Shown in pieces: positions 7,825 to 16,469 of a DNA stretch of 23,322 nucleotides. This DNA comes from JBGSUZ01 sp043770095 (GTDB taxonomy: Bacteria; Bacillota; Clostridia; Peptostreptococcales; Acidaminobacteraceae), in contig JAYVIR010000020.1 of NCBI GenBank assembly GCA_043770095.1, positions 1 through 23,322 on the forward strand, written 5' to 3'. The notes under the pieces were generated by a model. That model was not told the origin of the DNA, made no database searches, and worked only from the letters and a program-made list of their open reading frames with translations. Position 1 is the first letter of the stretch. Each line of letters opens with the position of its first letter. A program made the position numbers and the translations under genes.

Positions 7825-8298
7825 TTAACAATTGGTAATAATAGCATCTGCCCATGACAAATAGGCTTTAGAACGTTCTTGGTCAAGCTTTTTAATCTTA
7901 GCGAATAAATCCTCATCGTTGACTAGAAGTGGTCTTCGCGCAAGCTCATTTGGATTTTGAAGGCGTATTAGAATCATCTCCAGTGATGGGTTTAAATATA
8001 GAAAAAATACGCCGCTAGGCTTTAACTCATTTCGGCTAAGTGCAGAGGGAATTAAACCTCCGCCTGTAGCAATGATAATATTTTTTAGTTGGATCAATTC
8101 AGTAAACACTTGCCATTCTAAAGCACGAAAGTATGTTTCACCTTTTGCTTTAAAAATATCGCTGACGGACATTTGCTCCCGAAAGGCTATCACTTCATCG
8201 ATGTCATAAAAAGGCCATTTCAACTTTTGAGACAAGTCTTTTGCATATGTTGTTTTCCCACACCCTGAAAGGCCGATCAATACAATGGTCTTACTCAT
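7825..8298 (-). CDS. aroK: Shikimate kinase
   Basis: Phosphorylates shikimate at the 3-hydroxyl with ATP in the chorismate pathway. The Walker A motif GLSGCGKTT is at residues 9-17, the DxD-type DID at 32-34, GETYFRALE near 52, the TGGG loop near 78, and the lid RRPLL near 113. The length of about 157 residues is slightly short but normal for AroK. An in-frame TTG at 8319 would add seven residues. I choose the ATG at 8298, which overlaps the comFB stop codon, although neither start has an ideal binding site. As the last gene after the pilus genes it recalls the pilMNOPQ-aroKB order of gamma-proteobacteria. Confidence 0.93.
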   Translation of the reverse strand: MSKTIVLIGLSGCGKTTYAKDLSQKLKWPFYDIDEVIAFREQMSVSDIFKAKGETYFRALEWQVFTELIQLKNIIIATGGGLIPSALSRNELKPSGVFFLYLNPSLEMILIRLQNPNELARRPLLVNDEDLFAKIKKLDQERSKAYLSWADAIITNC

Positions 8299-8563
8299 GT
8301 CTAGGTTTAGTCCTAACAATGATAATTGCCTCGACTAATGCTTTCATGACATCAGCTTCTGACTGGATTTTCATCTCTTCCAATTGAGAGTATAGCTCAC
8401 CCTTCGCCGAAACGATGTAATGCGGTTTAAGGCTGTTAAGGGCTAATGCTTTCACATCTAAAAGACACAACTCGCATTTACAAAAATCGGGAAAAGCTCT
8501 TAATAGTTGAGGCAAAATATGTTCCACTTCAATTTCCATGTAATTTTCTAATTTGAACGCCAT
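8291..8563 (-). CDS. comFB: ComFB-family protein (late competence development)
   Basis: The 90-residue protein has the ComFB signature: N-terminal helix, CKCELC (Cys28, Cys30, Cys33), DVKALALNSLKPHYIVS (36-52), and a C-terminal helix. In Bacillus subtilis comFB sits in the comF operon but is not essential for transformation. Cyanobacterial ComFB proteins (CdgR, Synechocystis ComFB) are reported receptors for c-di-GMP and c-di-AMP that affect cell size, pili and competence. The cysteines may hold a metal. GGAGG overlaps the stop of the preceding giant pilin gene, so the two are coupled. Its place in a pilus operon suggests a pilus or competence regulator, which is inference. Confidence 0.85.
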   Translation of the reverse strand: MAFKLENYMEIEVEHILPQLLRAFPDFCKCELCLLDVKALALNSLKPHYIVSAKGELYSQLEEMKIQSEADVMKALVEAIIIVRTKPRHE

Positions 8564-8573
8564 AACACACCTC

Positions 8574-11123
8574 CTATTTAATAATAGACCATTTTTTTAT
8601 GACAAAGGAATGCTCAGTTTTTTGTTTTACAAGTCCGCCACCAACTGGGTTTTGATTGATGTTAATGTTGGTAGAAAGCGGATTGTCAATGACTATAGTG
8701 GATAAATCGGCTGTTTCACTACTTGTAGTAGTACTTACTCCATTTTCAGTGATTTTTCTAATAGCCAACTTTTTTCCTGTATTTGCATAGAGAATTTCAG
8801 CCAGTAAGCTTCTGCGGGCAATTGTCTCTGCAATCCAATCAAAATTGTAGGTAAAGGTTTTTTGTCCATTACCTAAGAGAAGAATATTTTTATCTGACAC
8901 AATTGTACCATTATAGTTTAAATTTGTACCAGAATTATTATATATGATGACATTGCCTTTTGAAATGATTAATCCGTTTATATCGGCAACGTTTCCATTT
9001 TCAGGGATGAAAATAGGATTGGTTTCTTTGGATTGTACTGTAGTCTTTTCAGAATCAGGCAGATTGATGTAGATATTTCTTGTAGCGTCATTATTAATGA
9101 CAATGATTCTGTTTGGGTCTGAAATTTCAGACACGTATGTTTTTGTGAAATCGACGAATTGGCCAAGCTTTGAATTTACGGTATCTAAGGGATCCTTGTT
9201 CGTGTGGTTGAGATTGTCTCTTGTTGCAAGAAGATTCAAGTCAAGATCCATTTTCTCAATATTGGATCGACTTTCTTTTATAAAAGTGTTTTCAACCATG
9301 TATTCGCTTACAGGTTTATCGTTTGGATCTAATATGTTTTGAGGATAAGCATCAATCACTCTTTGGTTAGCAATGACAACGCCTAAGGCGTAGTTTTGTT
9401 CTAGCCCTGTTAGAACGCCAGGCGTTGTTTCTTTAATACTATTGATTGTAAAAATCCCTCTGTCACGTGCGCTGATAGCGGTTGGTACAGGAGAACCTGA
9501 GTCAATTTTATAGCCAGAGTCATAAAAATATTTGGCTTTAAATTTGGGACTTTTAACAATATTGCCACTACTGTCAACTGCTTCAATTAAATAATGCTCA
9601 ACAGTATTGTCTTTATAAGTGAAAAATTTTGTTTGTATTTGAGAGTTATACCCAATCAACGCTTGTTTATAGAAATAATAATTATTATTAGTGGTAAAAG
9701 ATTCCCCTGTTTGATAAGACGTATTTGAACCGGCAATAGGTCTAAACGCATTAAAATAGGATAAACCAGCCATATATAGGTTGTTTACAGTGATTTTGGG
9801 ATTAGGGTCAGTGCTATTAATCAGAATGCTGGCACTATAATCACTTTTTTTACCCTCTGCGCTACCCGATGCATCTCTCTTAGAAAGACCCCACAACTCT
9901 CCGGTAGTCGGATCAGCCAAAGTTCCAACGGTTAATTTAGGTGCAGTCCCATCTAGTATCAGGTCTTCCATCAGATAGGCGTTTTTAGCAATGTTAAGTT
10001 TTGAATTGTTTGAAGATGGGTCAAATAAGATTGAATTGGCATGGAGTGAGCCATTAACATTCAGTTCACTGTCTTTTTCAAATAGCTTTACGGATGACCT
10101 TGTATATAAATCATTAGAAATATTTAGGTTTGCAGATTGGTCGGTTTCTTCAGGCTTAAAAATACTAATATCGCCAAGCGTGCTTAAAACTTTGCTCTCT
10201 TTTGAGTAACCAACGAGAATGCCGCCCTGCTCAGAAATTCTGTAATCGGGTTTCTCAGGGAAAGTGCCATAGGCATAAACGTTCCCATTGATCTGATTTT
10301 GACTACCGGTAACAATTATATTTTCTCTTGAAGCCAGTGCATAATTTAAAATTTGATTATTATGGACGTTTATAGGACGGGTTTCTGATGTGACTATTTG
10401 CTTGTAATCAGGAGGCGTGAGAGCTACCGTGACGTTGATTGGTTTCTTATAGCTATTATATTGCCCGTCAGAGGTAAGGCTTAATTCTATAACGTTATTG
10501 GTTAATGCAGCGGAAACTGTCATTAGACCTTTAGGAGCGTTCTCGAAACCTTCCTTATTGTTAGGATCAAAAGATACCACACTTAATTTGTTAAAAAAAG
10601 TAGCGTTAAATGAGGTTGGATCAAATTTAATGGTATCTATATTTACATAATTTAAGTTTGTGTCAAGAAGTGCGTAATCTTCTGTGAGCCAAGACCCGCT
10701 TGGTTTACCAAATAAAAATTTGTAGTATTGTTTATGGAATTCATAAGAGGTTGCAACTTGAAGAAGTCTGGCGCTCTCTTCTTTGGTGATTGTGCCATTG
10801 AGCGTATCTTGCTCTAATTTTCTTAAGAAAGCGATCCATTTTGGTTCGGATAATTGATATTCCTTTGTATTGACCACATCAAGCGCAAACATTTCAGCCT
10901 CATGAACTTGGCTTTCAAGCTGAATCAGTGTTTCTTCCATCACAGCATCGCTTAAATAAAAAGCTTTATCTGCAGAGTGCTGAATGACTGAAATACGAAG
11001 GCTCATTATGGCAAACGTCGCAAGTGAGGTGCCGATCATCATTAGAATGGTTATAATGACAAGCGTATACGCCAGTGAAGCACCCTTTTGATTTTGTTTG
11101 ATTTTTAAACAGAATGCTCTCAT
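8574..11123 (-). CDS. Very large PilX-like pilin protein, possible pilus-tip adhesin
   Basis: About 849 residues. The N-terminus has a basic leader ending in KG at residue 14, then ASLAYTLVIITILMM, a long hydrophobic helix. The +5 position is Tyr, not Glu. AFYLSDAVMEE follows near residue 55, like the AFYLAEAG-type sequence of PilX-family minor pilins. The rest is rich in Asn, Ser, Thr and short strands such as INGNVYAYG, LNVNGSLHANSILF and NGLIISKGNVIIYNN, which suggests a beta-solenoid or stacked-strand fold. Usual PilX proteins are near 200 residues. A GTG at 11132 is also in frame, but AAAGGTGAT lies just before the ATG at 11123. Function as adhesin or tip protein is inference. Confidence 0.8.
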   Translation of the reverse strand: MRAFCLKIKQNQKGASLAYTLVIITILMMIGTSLATFAIMSLRISVIQHSADKAFYLSDAVMEETLIQLESQVHEAEMFALDVVNTKEYQLSEPKWIAFLRKLEQDTLNGTITKEESARLLQVATSYEFHKQYYKFLFGKPSGSWLTEDYALLDTNLNYVNIDTIKFDPTSFNATFFNKLSVVSFDPNNKEGFENAPKGLMTVSAALTNNVIELSLTSDGQYNSYKKPINVTVALTPPDYKQIVTSETRPINVHNNQILNYALASRENIIVTGSQNQINGNVYAYGTFPEKPDYRISEQGGILVGYSKESKVLSTLGDISIFKPEETDQSANLNISNDLYTRSSVKLFEKDSELNVNGSLHANSILFDPSSNNSKLNIAKNAYLMEDLILDGTAPKLTVGTLADPTTGELWGLSKRDASGSAEGKKSDYSASILINSTDPNPKITVNNLYMAGLSYFNAFRPIAGSNTSYQTGESFTTNNNYYFYKQALIGYNSQIQTKFFTYKDNTVEHYLIEAVDSSGNIVKSPKFKAKYFYDSGYKIDSGSPVPTAISARDRGIFTINSIKETTPGVLTGLEQNYALGVVIANQRVIDAYPQNILDPNDKPVSEYMVENTFIKESRSNIEKMDLDLNLLATRDNLNHTNKDPLDTVNSKLGQFVDFTKTYVSEISDPNRIIVINNDATRNIYINLPDSEKTTVQSKETNPIFIPENGNVADINGLIISKGNVIIYNNSGTNLNYNGTIVSDKNILLLGNGQKTFTYNFDWIAETIARRSLLAEILYANTGKKLAIRKITENGVSTTTSSETADLSTIVIDNPLSTNININQNPVGGGLVKQKTEHSFVIKKWSIIK

Positions 11124-11124
11124 A

Positions 11125-12021
11125 TCAATCACCTTTTATTGTCCACGAGGACAATAGCTTTGCATATTCTTGACCTCGTAAACTAACCCTTACAAGGACT
11201 TCATAGTATTTTTGGCTCAATTTGCTCGGCTCAGCGATTGAACTCATGTTTTGCGAAATTTTCAGCGTTGAATTTGAAGTACTCAGGACTGAAATGTGGA
11301 TTTTATTTTTAGAGTCATCAAATACTGAAAAGCGTAGTCTTTCCCCTGTTCTATCATCAATATCCCAATTTATATTTTGGGATAAGGTAGGTAGTGCAGT
11401 GATTTTAAACAAACGCTCTATTCCTGATATCCTATTATAGTTCCCTAGGTTAATGGTCTGAGGACCAGCTGGTGTTTTAAAATTCAGCGCGTATTGATAG
11501 GTATTTACAGCACCCGCAACTGCAGAAATATCAAGAACTATAGGATTATCACCTAGTCCATTTAAAGAAATGCTAGGCGTAGATAACACTGGATTGATAA
11601 CCGAAAGTTCGTCTAGCCCAATTGTTATATTAATATCAGGGATAAATGTACCAGATGATTGATCCTGTGCAAGCGAGCCATCCTGTAAGAATAGCGTTGA
11701 CGTGACATCTGTTAATTGGGTTTGAATGTCATAATGGTCTGCGGTTTGTTTATTTTGAATAAAGACGGTCTTAAGAGTTGCAGGTGGTACTGCCTCTTCG
11801 GGGATAAAGGTTGATGGCATGGCATCTAACTCTTTGAGCTCCTCAATTTGGCTCATAGCAATAGCATTGGCCTCAGATTGAATATCACTTTTTGTTCTAA
11901 GGGCAACACTGCTGTTTAAAATGCGAATAAAGACCGTAATAATGAGCGCTAAAAGCGCAAGTGAAATGAGTACTTCAATGAGCGTGGAACCCTTCTTGTT
12001 ATTGAAAATCTTATTTTTCAA
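11125..12021 (-). CDS. PilV-like prepilin with N-terminal methylation motif
   Basis: Type IV minor pilin. The leader ends KKG and the mature protein begins STLIEVLISLALLALIITVF, with Glu at +5. About 300 residues make it larger than a usual PilV; the C-terminal part is beta-rich with no motif I recognise. The start is uncertain: GTG at 12033 overlaps the pilO stop, but the AGGTGG there is better read as the binding site for a TTG at 12021, which gives a 10-residue basic leader before the cleavage Gly. The stop overlaps the beginning of the giant pilin gene, so the two are coupled and perhaps assemble together. Confidence 0.82.
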   Translation of the reverse strand: MKNKIFNNKKGSTLIEVLISLALLALIITVFIRILNSSVALRTKSDIQSEANAIAMSQIEELKELDAMPSTFIPEEAVPPATLKTVFIQNKQTADHYDIQTQLTDVTSTLFLQDGSLAQDQSSGTFIPDINITIGLDELSVINPVLSTPSISLNGLGDNPIVLDISAVAGAVNTYQYALNFKTPAGPQTINLGNYNRISGIERLFKITALPTLSQNINWDIDDRTGERLRFSVFDDSKNKIHISVLSTSNSTLKISQNMSSIAEPSKLSQKYYEVLVRVSLRGQEYAKLLSSWTIKGD

Positions 12022-12033
12022 GATAGACACCAC

Positions 12034-13344
12034 CTAAAGTTTCTTGATTGTAATTTTTCCGGATACCTTATTGATGGTTAATCTAGGTCTCGCAGAATCG
12101 TCCTTATAAATATAAACCGTTAGTGGTAAACCTGAGTCGTTGCTAATACTAATAAGTGTTCCAGCTTGATCGTTTTGAGGGAGACGTCCTAAAGATTGAA
12201 CCTCTAGCACGAGACCATTTTTATTCATTAAATCAAAATCATTCCAATCACCCTCTCCGGGATAAGTTTGTAGAGATGTACTGTACTGATACTGGTATTT
12301 TCCATCAGATTTGCGTACCTTTAAAGTCGCATTTTCAACACCGTCATTATCAGCATAAAGTGCCGTGTAACGATAAGGAGATTTTCCAATTGTTAAAGTA
12401 TTGCTATCAGAATTCGCAGGCTCTAAAACCATGTAGAAGTCAGCAGCACTGTAATCTGATTTTGGTTTCTCAATGGGTGCTTGAATAATTGGTTGAGACA
12501 CTGAGGTTTCAGTGTCGGTGGTGTCAATGACTGCTAGCACGGGAACACTTTCAAGTTTGAAAACTTCATATTCAAAAGGATTCAAATTGTTAGCGCCCTT
12601 TTCGTATGACCATACAAATGGACTTAAATGCTCTTGGTCATAGTATATTGGATAAGAAATGGTTAATGTTCCAAGCACGCCATCTCTTGACTCTGTAGAT
12701 TTTGCCAGGTTAATTTGTTTGATGATAATTTTGCTTTTATAGGATTCAAGATCCAGCAAATAATTTTTAAATTTGGTATAATTACCACCTAACGAAATGA
12801 CCACGTTAAAGTATGTTAAATCTTTTTCATATTGCGCAAGCACCCCTGTTTCTTCTTTTGGCGCTTGATAAATTTTGTCCTTAAATTGTCCGATATCAGC
12901 ATTTTGATCGCCATTGATCAGCTTTTGGAATTCTTTTAAAACATCGTCTACTGGAGCGTTTGGGACGATTACCTTCCCATCTCCCGTAGTCGGAATTTGT
13001 GCGGTGTCGGTATAACTAAAATTGTAACTATCCACACTCATCTCATGTTTTTTTGCCAAATTGGTTAAAAATAGAATGGATTCTTCTTGGTGAATTTGTG
13101 GCGGTAAAAGTGTTTCTAAGTTAATAAATTTACTGTTTGCACTATTTAATAACTCAGCAAGCTGGTTATTCGTCAAATGTGTTTTAAGGAGTGCTTGATA
13201 TTCAGTATCAACCGCTTCGTATTCCGCTTTAATAAGCGTGTTTTGGTCGAACAGTGGAAAAAATCCATAGTTAAAAATAATATAAGACAATATCGCAAGA
13301 CCTAAAATTCCCAATAATTTTTTTTCACTATTTTTGAGTTTCAT
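12034..13344 (-). CDS. pilO: PilO-like pilus inner scaffold protein with extra C-terminal domain
   Basis: Bitopic protein that pairs with PilN to connect PilM to the pilus machine. A short cytoplasmic start is followed by a membrane helix (about 9-30), a coiled-coil stretch (about 35-80) and a PilO-like ferredoxin-fold core (about 88-105 and 175-235: TYFNVVISLGGNYTKFKNYL). At 436 residues it is about twice the usual length. The excess is an insert near 110-170, a linker near 270-298 and a beta-rich domain (299-436) with YRYTALYADNDG and an aromatic run YQYQYSTSLQTY. It overlaps pilN by 17 bp, and GGAGGT precedes the ATG. Confidence 0.82.
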   Translation of the reverse strand: MKLKNSEKKLLGILGLAILSYIIFNYGFFPLFDQNTLIKAEYEAVDTEYQALLKTHLTNNQLAELLNSANSKFINLETLLPPQIHQEESILFLTNLAKKHEMSVDSYNFSYTDTAQIPTTGDGKVIVPNAPVDDVLKEFQKLINGDQNADIGQFKDKIYQAPKEETGVLAQYEKDLTYFNVVISLGGNYTKFKNYLLDLESYKSKIIIKQINLAKSTESRDGVLGTLTISYPIYYDQEHLSPFVWSYEKGANNLNPFEYEVFKLESVPVLAVIDTTDTETSVSQPIIQAPIEKPKSDYSAADFYMVLEPANSDSNTLTIGKSPYRYTALYADNDGVENATLKVRKSDGKYQYQYSTSLQTYPGEGDWNDFDLMNKNGLVLEVQSLGRLPQNDQAGTLISISNDSGLPLTVYIYKDDSARPRLTINKVSGKITIKKL

Positions 13345-13957
13345 TGGATTTACCTCCGAAAGTACAGATTAGCTGAAACTCATATTCTGGCGTTTGAGTA
13401 ATTCCAAGCTGCGTTTTACTTGAATTGATAGATTCGACAAATATATTATCAAAGAAATTTTCAGATTTCAATTGATGAATTAATTTTGCAACCCATTGTT
13501 GGTCTGACGTTTGACAAGAAATTCGAATGGAACTGTCTGAAACAAAATCTAAATTAATATATTTGATTTCACTTGGAATGTTACGTTCAATGGTTTCAAT
13601 GACAAGAGCAGCTGAAGTGTTGCCGCTATCTATGAATTTAAGCAATGTGGACTTGTATTCAATACGCTTGATTAACTCGTCTAGAACACGCTGGTTGCTT
13701 AGTCTGCCTTGTTCAATTTGAAGATTTGCTTTTCTGCTAACAATCTCTTTTACCATGTCTGAATTTTGTTTGTAAAGAAAAAGAGAAGTCCCTAACATGG
13801 CAACGGAAATCGCTATTAGCAAACCGACAATTATTTGCGTTCGTCTTTGCTTATCGCTAAACTTTCCGTTTTTATAAGGGTATAAGTTCAATTGTTTTTT
13901 CATTAATGATTCGATGGAGACATTTTTAGCCTTTGGCATTTTAAATTTTATATCCAC
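13328..13957 (-). CDS. pilN: PilN-like pilus assembly protein
   Basis: Bitopic membrane protein that binds PilM through its cytoplasmic tail and PilO through its outer domain. The segment LNLYPYK (about residues 24-30) matches the INLLP-type PilM-binding motif, here preceded by about 23 extra residues. The membrane helix spans about 42-62, then a coiled coil and a ferredoxin-like domain ending near ICTFGG. At 209 residues it is of family length. The start is GTG (13957), with GGGAGGT overlapping the end of pilM, so it is coupled to pilM. Confidence 0.85.
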   Translation of the reverse strand: MDIKFKMPKAKNVSIESLMKKQLNLYPYKNGKFSDKQRRTQIIVGLLIAISVAMLGTSLFLYKQNSDMVKEIVSRKANLQIEQGRLSNQRVLDELIKRIEYKSTLLKFIDSGNTSAALVIETIERNIPSEIKYINLDFVSDSSIRISCQTSDQQWVAKLIHQLKSENFFDNIFVESINSSKTQLGITQTPEYEFQLICTFGGKSNETQK

Positions 13958-13960
13958 TCG

Positions 13961-15154
13961 TTACCTCCCCAATGCGCCACCGATGGCGGCTACAATGAGA
14001 TTAAGGTCCCCATCGTCTTGTAACGGATGGGTATTATTCTCAGAAATTAAATGAATATTGTCAATGCCTAAGCGTTGTTTTAAAAAGGCATGAAGCCCTA
14101 CAAGTTTTGATCCGCCACCGCACAAATAAATCACATTAACACGAGTGCCAAAGCGTCTTGTTCGATAAAATTCCATCATTCTAGAAATTTCTTTTAGAAT
14201 ATCAGCATAGACCTCCGTAATAGATTCTTGAATGGCATCAGAAGCCTTATAAGATTTTGAAGCATTTTCCGTCGTAAGGGTCGAAGATTCTTCAGCAGAA
14301 CTACCTGTATTAGGCGCAGTAACTGCATCGGATGAAACAAACTGGTTTAGCTTTTCGATTTTGCGATATAGCTGATCGACTTCAGTTTCATTTTTCGAGA
14401 GAATGACGTCCAATTGACCCAGTAGACAGGCTTTACTGTCCTTATGGCTTATTCCATGTTTAATAGAAAAATGTTCAATGACATTGAACATGCCATTGTC
14501 AGAACTGATATCGGCTAAGAATTCGTAGTTTTCAAATAAAATGGTATTAATGCTATTTTCGCCAATATCGCAAATAACAACCGAGCTACCCTCTTCAAGA
14601 AAGTGTTGTTTGGCATATGAATAAATAGCGTCTGTATGAAGTGTAATAGACAATACTTTACAATTACATGCGTTCAAAAGTTCCAAATACGGGTTCATAG
14701 CATCTTTTGGAACTGCGCCAATCATGACTTTTACAGCCTCGCCAGTCTCTTTTTCGCTATCAGAATTATCGCTGCTTAGATTGCCAGAGCCAATGACTCG
14801 ATAGTCTAAATAGAACTGATCAATCCCATAAGGTAAAAATTGACCTGCTTCAAATTTCACAATGCCATCTAATTCTTTTAAATTAGAAAGGGGCAAATCT
14901 CTCGTTCTTACAATTTTTTTATTGGTATTGACCGTTAGCGCCACAGGCATTTTTTTCACATTAAGCTGAAGAAGCGCATCCTCAAGTGTTGGTTTAACTT
15001 CATTCACATTTAGGTAGCCATCCATATCATAAGCTTTTTCAGACAAAGGCAATATTTTATAGTCAATGACTTTATAATCGGGTTTAATCTGCTGCAAAAC
15101 AACTACTTTTAAATTTTCTGAACCTAATTCAATGGCCAATATATTTTTTGTCAT
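13961..15154 (-). CDS. pilM: PilM, actin-like cytoplasmic pilus assembly protein
   Basis: Actin/FtsA-like ATP-binding protein that forms the cytoplasmic ring of the pilus machine and receives the PilN tail. Signatures: phosphate-1 loop IELGSENLKVVVL (7-19), DLPLSNLKELDGIVKFEA near 86, phosphate-2 loop CDIGENSINTILF near 195, and LCGGGSKLVGL near 344. Two low-complexity insertions are visible: Ser/Asp/Glu-rich at about 123-137 and Ser/Thr/Ala-rich at about 271-303. The latter is close to where linker length varies in the family. The length of 397 exceeds the typical 350 by about these inserts. Confidence 0.9.
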   Translation of the reverse strand: MTKNILAIELGSENLKVVVLQQIKPDYKVIDYKILPLSEKAYDMDGYLNVNEVKPTLEDALLQLNVKKMPVALTVNTNKKIVRTRDLPLSNLKELDGIVKFEAGQFLPYGIDQFYLDYRVIGSGNLSSDNSDSEKETGEAVKVMIGAVPKDAMNPYLELLNACNCKVLSITLHTDAIYSYAKQHFLEEGSSVVICDIGENSINTILFENYEFLADISSDNGMFNVIEHFSIKHGISHKDSKACLLGQLDVILSKNETEVDQLYRKIEKLNQFVSSDAVTAPNTGSSAEESSTLTTENASKSYKASDAIQESITEVYADILKEISRMMEFYRTRRFGTRVNVIYLCGGGSKLVGLHAFLKQRLGIDNIHLISENNTHPLQDDGDLNLIVAAIGGALGR

Positions 15155-15164
15155 TTATACACCT

Positions 15165-15680
15165 CTAGTATCGTCTAAGTGAAAAGCTTGAACTTAATGT
15201 GTGGTCTCTACCCTTCACTTCTGATTTTAAAGTAATGTTTAGCTCAGTGAGCAAGTTTTGAGTGTCAACTAACGTATTGCTAATGGTAAAGTCGACAACG
15301 TTGTCACAGAGGATCCTTTGACTGCTCGTCAGAGCACCGGTTTGTAAAATAAGCTCAGCGTCTTTTAAAAAAAAGTGTTTGGCGGTTTCTGGGAGGACGC
15401 CGACAATCAGATGCTCAGAACTACCTACGATTTCAAGTTTTACATTGTAGGGGTCGTTTCTTAACGTTTCTTTCATATAAACAAATGCACTTTGTTGATC
15501 TTGGAATACTTTATCCACGACAGATTCGGTGCCAAATATTTTAACACCGAAAATAAGTGAAGCGCTAAGCGGAACGCTGATAATAGCCATTAACGCAATA
15601 ACGACGAGTAGTTCGATTAAGGTGAATCCCTGTTTGTTATTGTTTAAGCAGGCTCTTATTCTTTTTGATTTCGATTTCAA
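15165..15680 (-). CDS. PilW/ComGF-like prepilin
   Basis: Minor type IV pilin of 171 residues. A 17-residue basic leader ends in Gly18, and the mature protein begins FTLIELLVVIALMAIISVPL with Glu at +5. The rest is beta-rich with ISVPLSASLIFGVKIF and a C-terminal STRAND-like tail ending in RRY; it resembles PilW or ComGF minor pilins. The start is TTG (15680) with AGGAGG nine bases upstream. An ATG in that gap is out of frame and stops at once. It lies between pilD and pilM. Confidence 0.82.
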   Translation of the reverse strand: MKSKSKRIRACLNNNKQGFTLIELLVVIALMAIISVPLSASLIFGVKIFGTESVVDKVFQDQQSAFVYMKETLRNDPYNVKLEIVGSSEHLIVGVLPETAKHFFLKDAELILQTGALTSSQRILCDNVVDFTISNTLVDTQNLLTELNITLKSEVKGRDHTLSSSFSLRRY

Positions 15681-15693
15681 AGCATAAGCCCTC

Positions 15694-16443
15694 CTAAAAT
15701 TGAACCCAATTTAGATAAGTTGCTAATATTTGTGGCCCAAGCACAAAAGCCGTCACGACCCCAATAACCAGAAAGGGACCAAAAGGAATGTGAGTCCCCT
15801 TTTTAAATTTCTTAGTGATTAGTAATATCATTGACACCAAGCCACCAAGAATAAAAGCAACATATAGCGCCAAAATGGTCATGCTAGGTCCTAGAAAAAG
15901 ACCCGCTCCAGTCATGTATTTAATGTCACCGCCACCCATAGAACTCAGTAGCGCAAGGATTAGAAGGAATCCACCGCCTATAGCGGCACCCAATAAAGGT
16001 GAAAGCGTAAGGGTCTGTGTCTGAAACATTAAGACGATGTAAAACACAACCCCGCCAAGCCCAGTGATTAGGCTTAGTCTATTTGGAATCAATTGATGCT
16101 TTAAGTCAATTATTGATATAACGATGCCTGTCCATAAGAGAAAACATGCCCATAAAAAGGAAACGTCAAGTCCTATCACTTGATAGACAGCAACAGTCAA
16201 TATGGCTGTAAGCAGTTCTACCGCAGGATATTGAATCGAAACCTTCTCCCCACAGTAGCGACAAGTACCTTTTGTCGACAACCAACTGAGCATGGGGATT
16301 AAGTCCCTCGGTCTTAGTTTGGTATGACAACTGCCACATCTACTGCCCGGAAAAACTATCGATTCTCCTGCTGGAATTCTGTAGACACATACATTAAGAA
16401 AACTGCCTATTAGGAGTGCGTAGATGAAGACTAGAAATGACAT
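15694..16443 (-). CDS. pilD: Prepilin peptidase / N-methyltransferase (PilD, A24 family)
   Basis: Polytopic membrane enzyme that cuts the leader from type IV prepilins and N-methylates the new first residue. The four cysteines of the zinc-linked methyltransferase part are C36-x2-C39 and C61-x2-C64. The catalytic aspartates are in SIIDLKHQLIPN (Asp113) and GGGDIKY (Asp173). About eight membrane segments fill the rest. The 249-residue length is normal. Its place directly after the pilins fits a private processing enzyme for the five prepilin-like proteins of this operon. Confidence 0.95.
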   Translation of the reverse strand: MSFLVFIYALLIGSFLNVCVYRIPAGESIVFPGSRCGSCHTKLRPRDLIPMLSWLSTKGTCRYCGEKVSIQYPAVELLTAILTVAVYQVIGLDVSFLWACFLLWTGIVISIIDLKHQLIPNRLSLITGLGGVVFYIVLMFQTQTLTLSPLLGAAIGGGFLLILALLSSMGGGDIKYMTGAGLFLGPSMTILALYVAFILGGLVSMILLITKKFKKGTHIPFGPFLVIGVVTAFVLGPQILATYLNWVQF

Positions 16444-16469
16444 GGGATTGGCCTCGTGGGTTTTGATTT

